From JAMZMI01 sp039970095 (GTDB lineage Bacteria > Bacteroidota > Bacteroidia > Cytophagales > Cyclobacteriaceae): a stretch of DNA of 64,000 nucleotides. The stretch covers positions 20,747 through 84,746 of the forward strand of contig JBDVMP010000067.1 in NCBI GenBank assembly GCA_039970095.1, written 5' to 3'. Both the position numbers and the translations under genes were made by a program. Of this stretch, positions 61,048 to 64,000 are shown in pieces. The notes under the pieces were generated by a model, which did not search any database, had not been told where the DNA came from, and saw only the letters and a program-made list of their open reading frames with translations. Each line of letters starts with the position of its first letter. The stretch's first letter is position 1.

Positions 61048-62238
61048 TCAGCTCAAAAAAGAGATCAAAACCCCAGCCGCCACTGCCGAGCCAATCACAC
61101 CGGAGATGTTACTGGCCATAGCATACTGTAACAGGTGATTGTTAGGATCGTGTTTCAGTGCTATCTCATTCGCCACTCGTGAGGCCATGGGCACTGCACT
61201 GAGACCTGTTGCTCCTATCAGCGGATTGATTTTCTTTTTGGCCAACAAATTATAAACCTTCACGGCGTAAACACCACCAGCTATGGAGATCGCAAATGCC
61301 ACAAACCCTCCGGCAATGATCAATAGCGTTTCCATTTTCAGAAATGCATGTGCCGTCATGGTGGCACCTACTGCCAGTCCTAAAAATATGGTAGCAATAT
61401 TCAGAATGGAATCTGAAGCCGCTTTGTGCAGGCGGCCGGTAGATGCACCTATCTCCTTGACCAAATTTCCGAACATGAGCAACCCGATCAGTGGCACTGA
61501 GGATGGCACCAGCAAAGCCACCAAAGATCCTACGCCTATCGGGAAAAGGATTTTTAGCGTTTGCATATTCTTAATTGGTGTTTTGGAAGGAAACAGCTTA
61601 TCCTGCTGCTTCATATTGATCAGTAGCTCTTTTTTGTTGGTGGTGAGGCGAACTACCAGCGGAATGATAACCGGCACAAGCGCCATGTAAGAATAGGCTG
61701 CTATAGCTATAGGGCCCAGCAGATGTGGAGCCAGCTTGATAGTGGTGTAAATAGCCGTGGGGCCATCAGCCCCTCCAATTATCCCCAGACTGGCGGCTTC
61801 TTTCAGGTCAAAACCTATCAATACAGCTGAGATCAAAACTGTAAAGATGCCGATTTGAGCAGCCGCTCCAAAGAACGCCAATCTCAAATTTCTGAGCATA
61901 GGACCAAAGTCTGTCAATGCTCCCACACCCATAAAAATGATGGGCGGAAGAAACCCTGTTTTGATCAGGGAGTAATACACAAAGTTCATGATACCATGTT
62001 CTTTGGCTATTTGATACAAGGTCAGGTTCTCATCAATTTTTTCCACTCCCATGCCCCCTCCCGGGAAATTGGCGATGAGCATACCGAATGCTATGGGCAC
62101 CAGCAGCAGCGGCTCATATTGCTTTTTTATCCCCAGGTAAAGGAGAAAAAATGCGATGAGAATCATCAGCAAAATTTGGGGCTCATCTACGATGTTTTGG
62201 ATGGCCGTCATCCTATAAAGTTTCCCGAGTAGATCCAC
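61048..62238 (-). CDS. Sodium-pumping decarboxylase beta subunit (OadB-like)
   Basis: This 396-residue protein has about nine or more helices, the family motif GGADGPTAIYTTIKLAPHLLG near residues 155-175, and GATGLSAVPMASRVANEI. It is the sodium-translocating membrane subunit of oxaloacetate, methylmalonyl-CoA or glutaconyl-CoA decarboxylases. The carboxyltransferase/biotin subunit precedes it directly (stop and start adjacent). No gamma-subunit gene is visible in between or downstream. Substrate depends on the partner. Confidence 0.92.
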   Translation of the reverse strand: MDLLGKLYRMTAIQNIVDEPQILLMILIAFFLLYLGIKKQYEPLLLVPIAFGMLIANFPGGGMGVEKIDENLTLYQIAKEHGIMNFVYYSLIKTGFLPPIIFMGVGALTDFGPMLRNLRLAFFGAAAQIGIFTVLISAVLIGFDLKEAASLGIIGGADGPTAIYTTIKLAPHLLGPIAIAAYSYMALVPVIIPLVVRLTTNKKELLINMKQQDKLFPSKTPIKNMQTLKILFPIGVGSLVALLVPSSVPLIGLLMFGNLVKEIGASTGRLHKAASDSILNIATIFLGLAVGATMTAHAFLKMETLLIIAGGFVAFAISIAGGVYAVKVYNLLAKKKINPLIGATGLSAVPMASRVANEIALKHDPNNHLLQYAMASNISGVIGSAVAAGVLISFLS

Positions 62239-64000
62239 TTAGTTTCCCAGTTTGATTAAGACGTCATCATCATATACTTCCTCTCCTTCTTTGGCTACAA
62301 TTTCCACAACCGTACCGTCATACTCCGACTTGATGGCATTGGAAACTTTCATGGCCTCTATGTAGCAGACCACATCTCCTTTGGCTACTTTATCACCAAC
62401 TTTAAGAGGCTTTTCGCCAGCATCCTTTGTAAAAAACACCTTTCCCTCGAGGGGCGCAGTTATTTCGTTGGCTGCACTGGAGGCAGCTGCTGTAGCAGCC
62501 GTCTCGGGAGCTGAAGAGGCTTCTGCCGGAGCATCTCCGTAAGATACTGTCACCTTAAACTTCTCTCCGTTCACGTCAACATTGAGCTGAGTAGGCTGCC
62601 CATGTGGAGTTGCAAGACCCGCAGCGGCTTCCGTTTTTGGAGCTTTTCTTTCTGCCAGATCAGCCTCAAAATCTTTCTTGGCCTTGCCCGACATAAACGC
62701 TTCATACTGCTGTGGGTGCATGGCATATTCAAAGAGCTCTTCGTCATCCTCGCCAGTATCCCAGCCTTTCTCCTGCATCTCTTTGCGCTTCTCTACCAGA
62801 CAATCTTCGTATAGGTTCTGAGGGTTTCCTTCGAAAAATTCTCGACCCTGCTCTTTGGCCAGACTTTTCAGTTCCCCGGCAATCTCTCCCGGCACATTCC
62901 CGGATTTGCCAAGGAGCATATCCCAGGTATTGTCATCCAGCAAAGACCATCGTTCCTTTCCTTTTTCCATCTGCATCACATTGACAAGTGCCGCATTTTT
63001 GACATACTGACTATATGGAGTCACGAGTGGAGGATAGCCCATTTTTGGCCAGATCGTTTCTACTTCGTCAAATAATTTGATCAGCAATTCGTCCTGCGTA
63101 ATTGTTGGCTGACTCTTCTTTTCTTTCCATTTGTTGAGGCTGGTAAGATTATGCTCTAAATCCGCCATGAGGCTGCCCATCATACCTCCTGGTAATCCCG
63201 GCCCAATGAGCAATGAGTTCATCAGCCTGTTTTTAGGGTTGATGTAGTAGCCGAGAAAATCATCTACAAATTCCTGAGTCAATGATCTGGTTTGCATGTA
63301 TGCCTTCATGTTGATATCCGGTACGGAAAAGCCCGCATCGCGCAGCATGGCATGCACAGTGAGTAAGTCTGCATGACCAGTACCCCAGGAAAGTGGCTCC
63401 ATGCCTACATCTACATAATCGGCACCAGCTCGTGCCGCCTCCAGCGAGGAAACTATGGAAAACCCAGGGCCGGAATGACCGTGATACTGCACCACAATGT
63501 CTTTTTTGGTGGCCTTGATGCCTTCTACAATCTTACCGATAGAGACCGGACGGCCAATGCCCGCCATGTCTTTGATGGCAATCTCTTCTGCTCCCATATC
63601 TATGAGCTTGCCCGCCATGTCAACATAATAATCGACCGTGTGGAGCTCGGAGTGGGTAATACACAAACAAGTTTGAGATACCATTCCGCCCGCCTTGGCA
63701 TATTCTATTGACAGTTCCAGGTTTTGAATATCGTTGAGCCCGTCAAAAGAGCGGGATATATCCGTTCCTTGCAGCTTCTTCAGTCGAAACATCAGCTTTC
63801 TCAAATCCTTTGGGACTGGGTACATCCTAAGCCCGTTCAGTCCTCTTTCCAGCATTTGAGTTTGTATGCCAGCGTCATTGAATGGCTGAGTCCACTCCCG
63901 AACAGAGCGATTCGGGTTTTCCCCATAAAGAAGGTTGATTTGCTCAAAACCTCCTCCATTTGTTTCTACTCTGCGGAAACATCCGATATCTATGATTGGC
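62239..64000 (-). CDS. Carboxyltransferase/biotin-carrier subunit (oxaloacetate decarboxylase alpha or pyruvate carboxylase B-like), 5' end off window
   Basis: The frame is open from the right edge to the stop at 62239, about 586 residues, and begins inside the protein. The left part is the HMGL-like carboxyltransferase TIM barrel (GGFEQINLLYGENPNRS, AIKDMAGIGRPVSIG, QYHGHSGPG). The PYC_OADA domain follows. A biotin-carrier domain at the end has EAMKVSNAIKSEYDG with the biotinylated Lys. It carries the CO2 group to the OadB-like membrane subunit next door. Substrate, oxaloacetate versus another acyl-CoA, is not certain. Confidence 0.88.
   Translation of the reverse strand, partial: PIIDIGCFRRVETNGGGFEQINLLYGENPNRSVREWTQPFNDAGIQTQMLERGLNGLRMYPVPKDLRKLMFRLKKLQGTDISRSFDGLNDIQNLELSIEYAKAGGMVSQTCLCITHSELHTVDYYVDMAGKLIDMGAEEIAIKDMAGIGRPVSIGKIVEGIKATKKDIVVQYHGHSGPGFSIVSSLEAARAGADYVDVGMEPLSWGTGHADLLTVHAMLRDAGFSVPDINMKAYMQTRSLTQEFVDDFLGYYINPKNRLMNSLLIGPGLPGGMMGSLMADLEHNLTSLNKWKEKKSQPTITQDELLIKLFDEVETIWPKMGYPPLVTPYSQYVKNAALVNVMQMEKGKERWSLLDDNTWDMLLGKSGNVPGEIAGELKSLAKEQGREFFEGNPQNLYEDCLVEKRKEMQEKGWDTGEDDEELFEYAMHPQQYEAFMSGKAKKDFEADLAERKAPKTEAAAGLATPHGQPTQLNVDVNGEKFKVTVSYGDAPAEASSAPETAATAAASSAANEITAPLEGKVFFTKDAGEKPLKVGDKVAKGDVVCYIEAMKVSNAIKSEYDGTVVEIVAKEGEEVYDDDVLIKLGN

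Noticed and set aside
1..64000. tRNA, rRNA, insertion sequences and phage integrase genes
   Set aside because: I found no cloverleaf-like sequence, rRNA segment, transposase or integrase motif. The four-helix-bundle gene alone is not proof of a mobile element.

Overview
The window looks like a chromosomal segment of a Bacteroidota bacterium, most likely of the Cytophagales type. The evidence is a PorZ-like protein with a type IX secretion sorting tail next to recO, two DUF6089-type outer-membrane barrels, a split cytochrome c maturation operon with a short CcmD-like protein, weak or absent Shine-Dalgarno sequences, and TAnnTTTG promoter-like boxes. I see no rRNA, tRNA, CRISPR array, insertion sequence or phage gene. 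Two genes run off the ends: a GDP-mannose 3,5-epimerase-like gene at the left edge and a carboxyltransferase/biotin-carrier gene at the right edge.

1-26,443 (all minus strand) is one large surface-polysaccharide locus, read from right to left. At its head are nucleotide-sugar genes: a UDP-glucuronate 4-epimerase-like gene, rfbB, rfbA, rfbC, a terminator, ugd, UDP-glucuronate decarboxylase and a TviB-like dehydrogenase. Next comes a PAPS module (cysC, cysD, a four-helix-bundle gene, cysN, cysQ), then export genes (wza-like and wzz-like). The leftmost 11.7 kb is visibly more A+T-rich. It holds an unusual cassette (class II aldolase, FGGY kinase, iron alcohol dehydrogenase, nucleotidyltransferase, sulfatase-fold protein) followed by a flippase, a polymerase, a GT4 glycosyltransferase, a CDP-alcohol phosphotransferase, a WecG/TagA-type glycosyltransferase and the GDP-mannose 3,5-epimerase-like gene. 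Together these suggest an exported polymer or lipid-linked glycan built from dTDP-rhamnose, UDP-uronic acids or UDP-xylose, and perhaps GDP-L-galactose. It may be sulfated and may carry a CDP-activated polyol or phosphonate group. The last two points are inference.

26,512-40,337 (plus strand) holds cytochrome c maturation (ccmB, C, D-like, E, F), a DUF2520 protein, a UbiA-family prenyltransferase, purN, purH and the rod-shape operon mreB-mreC-mreD-mrdA-rodA. The CcmE is the CxxxY variant. A convergent, very acidic protein of unknown function follows (40,338-41,720).

42,040-47,643 (plus strand) holds tdk, porZ, recO, an isopenicillin N synthase-type dioxygenase and a chromate transporter. A hairpin terminator separates these from the minus-strand envelope operon at 47,694-56,844: two OmpH/Skp chaperones, bamA, uppS, two DUF6089 barrels, nadK, a CBS protein, cvpA and a YqeY-like gene. 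A short divergent promoter region leads to pdxJ, an alpha/beta hydrolase, an RsmI-like methyltransferase and metK (plus strand).

60,431-64,000 (minus strand) ends the window with a small haem-binding protein and the beta and carboxyltransferase/biotin subunits of a sodium-pumping decarboxylase.
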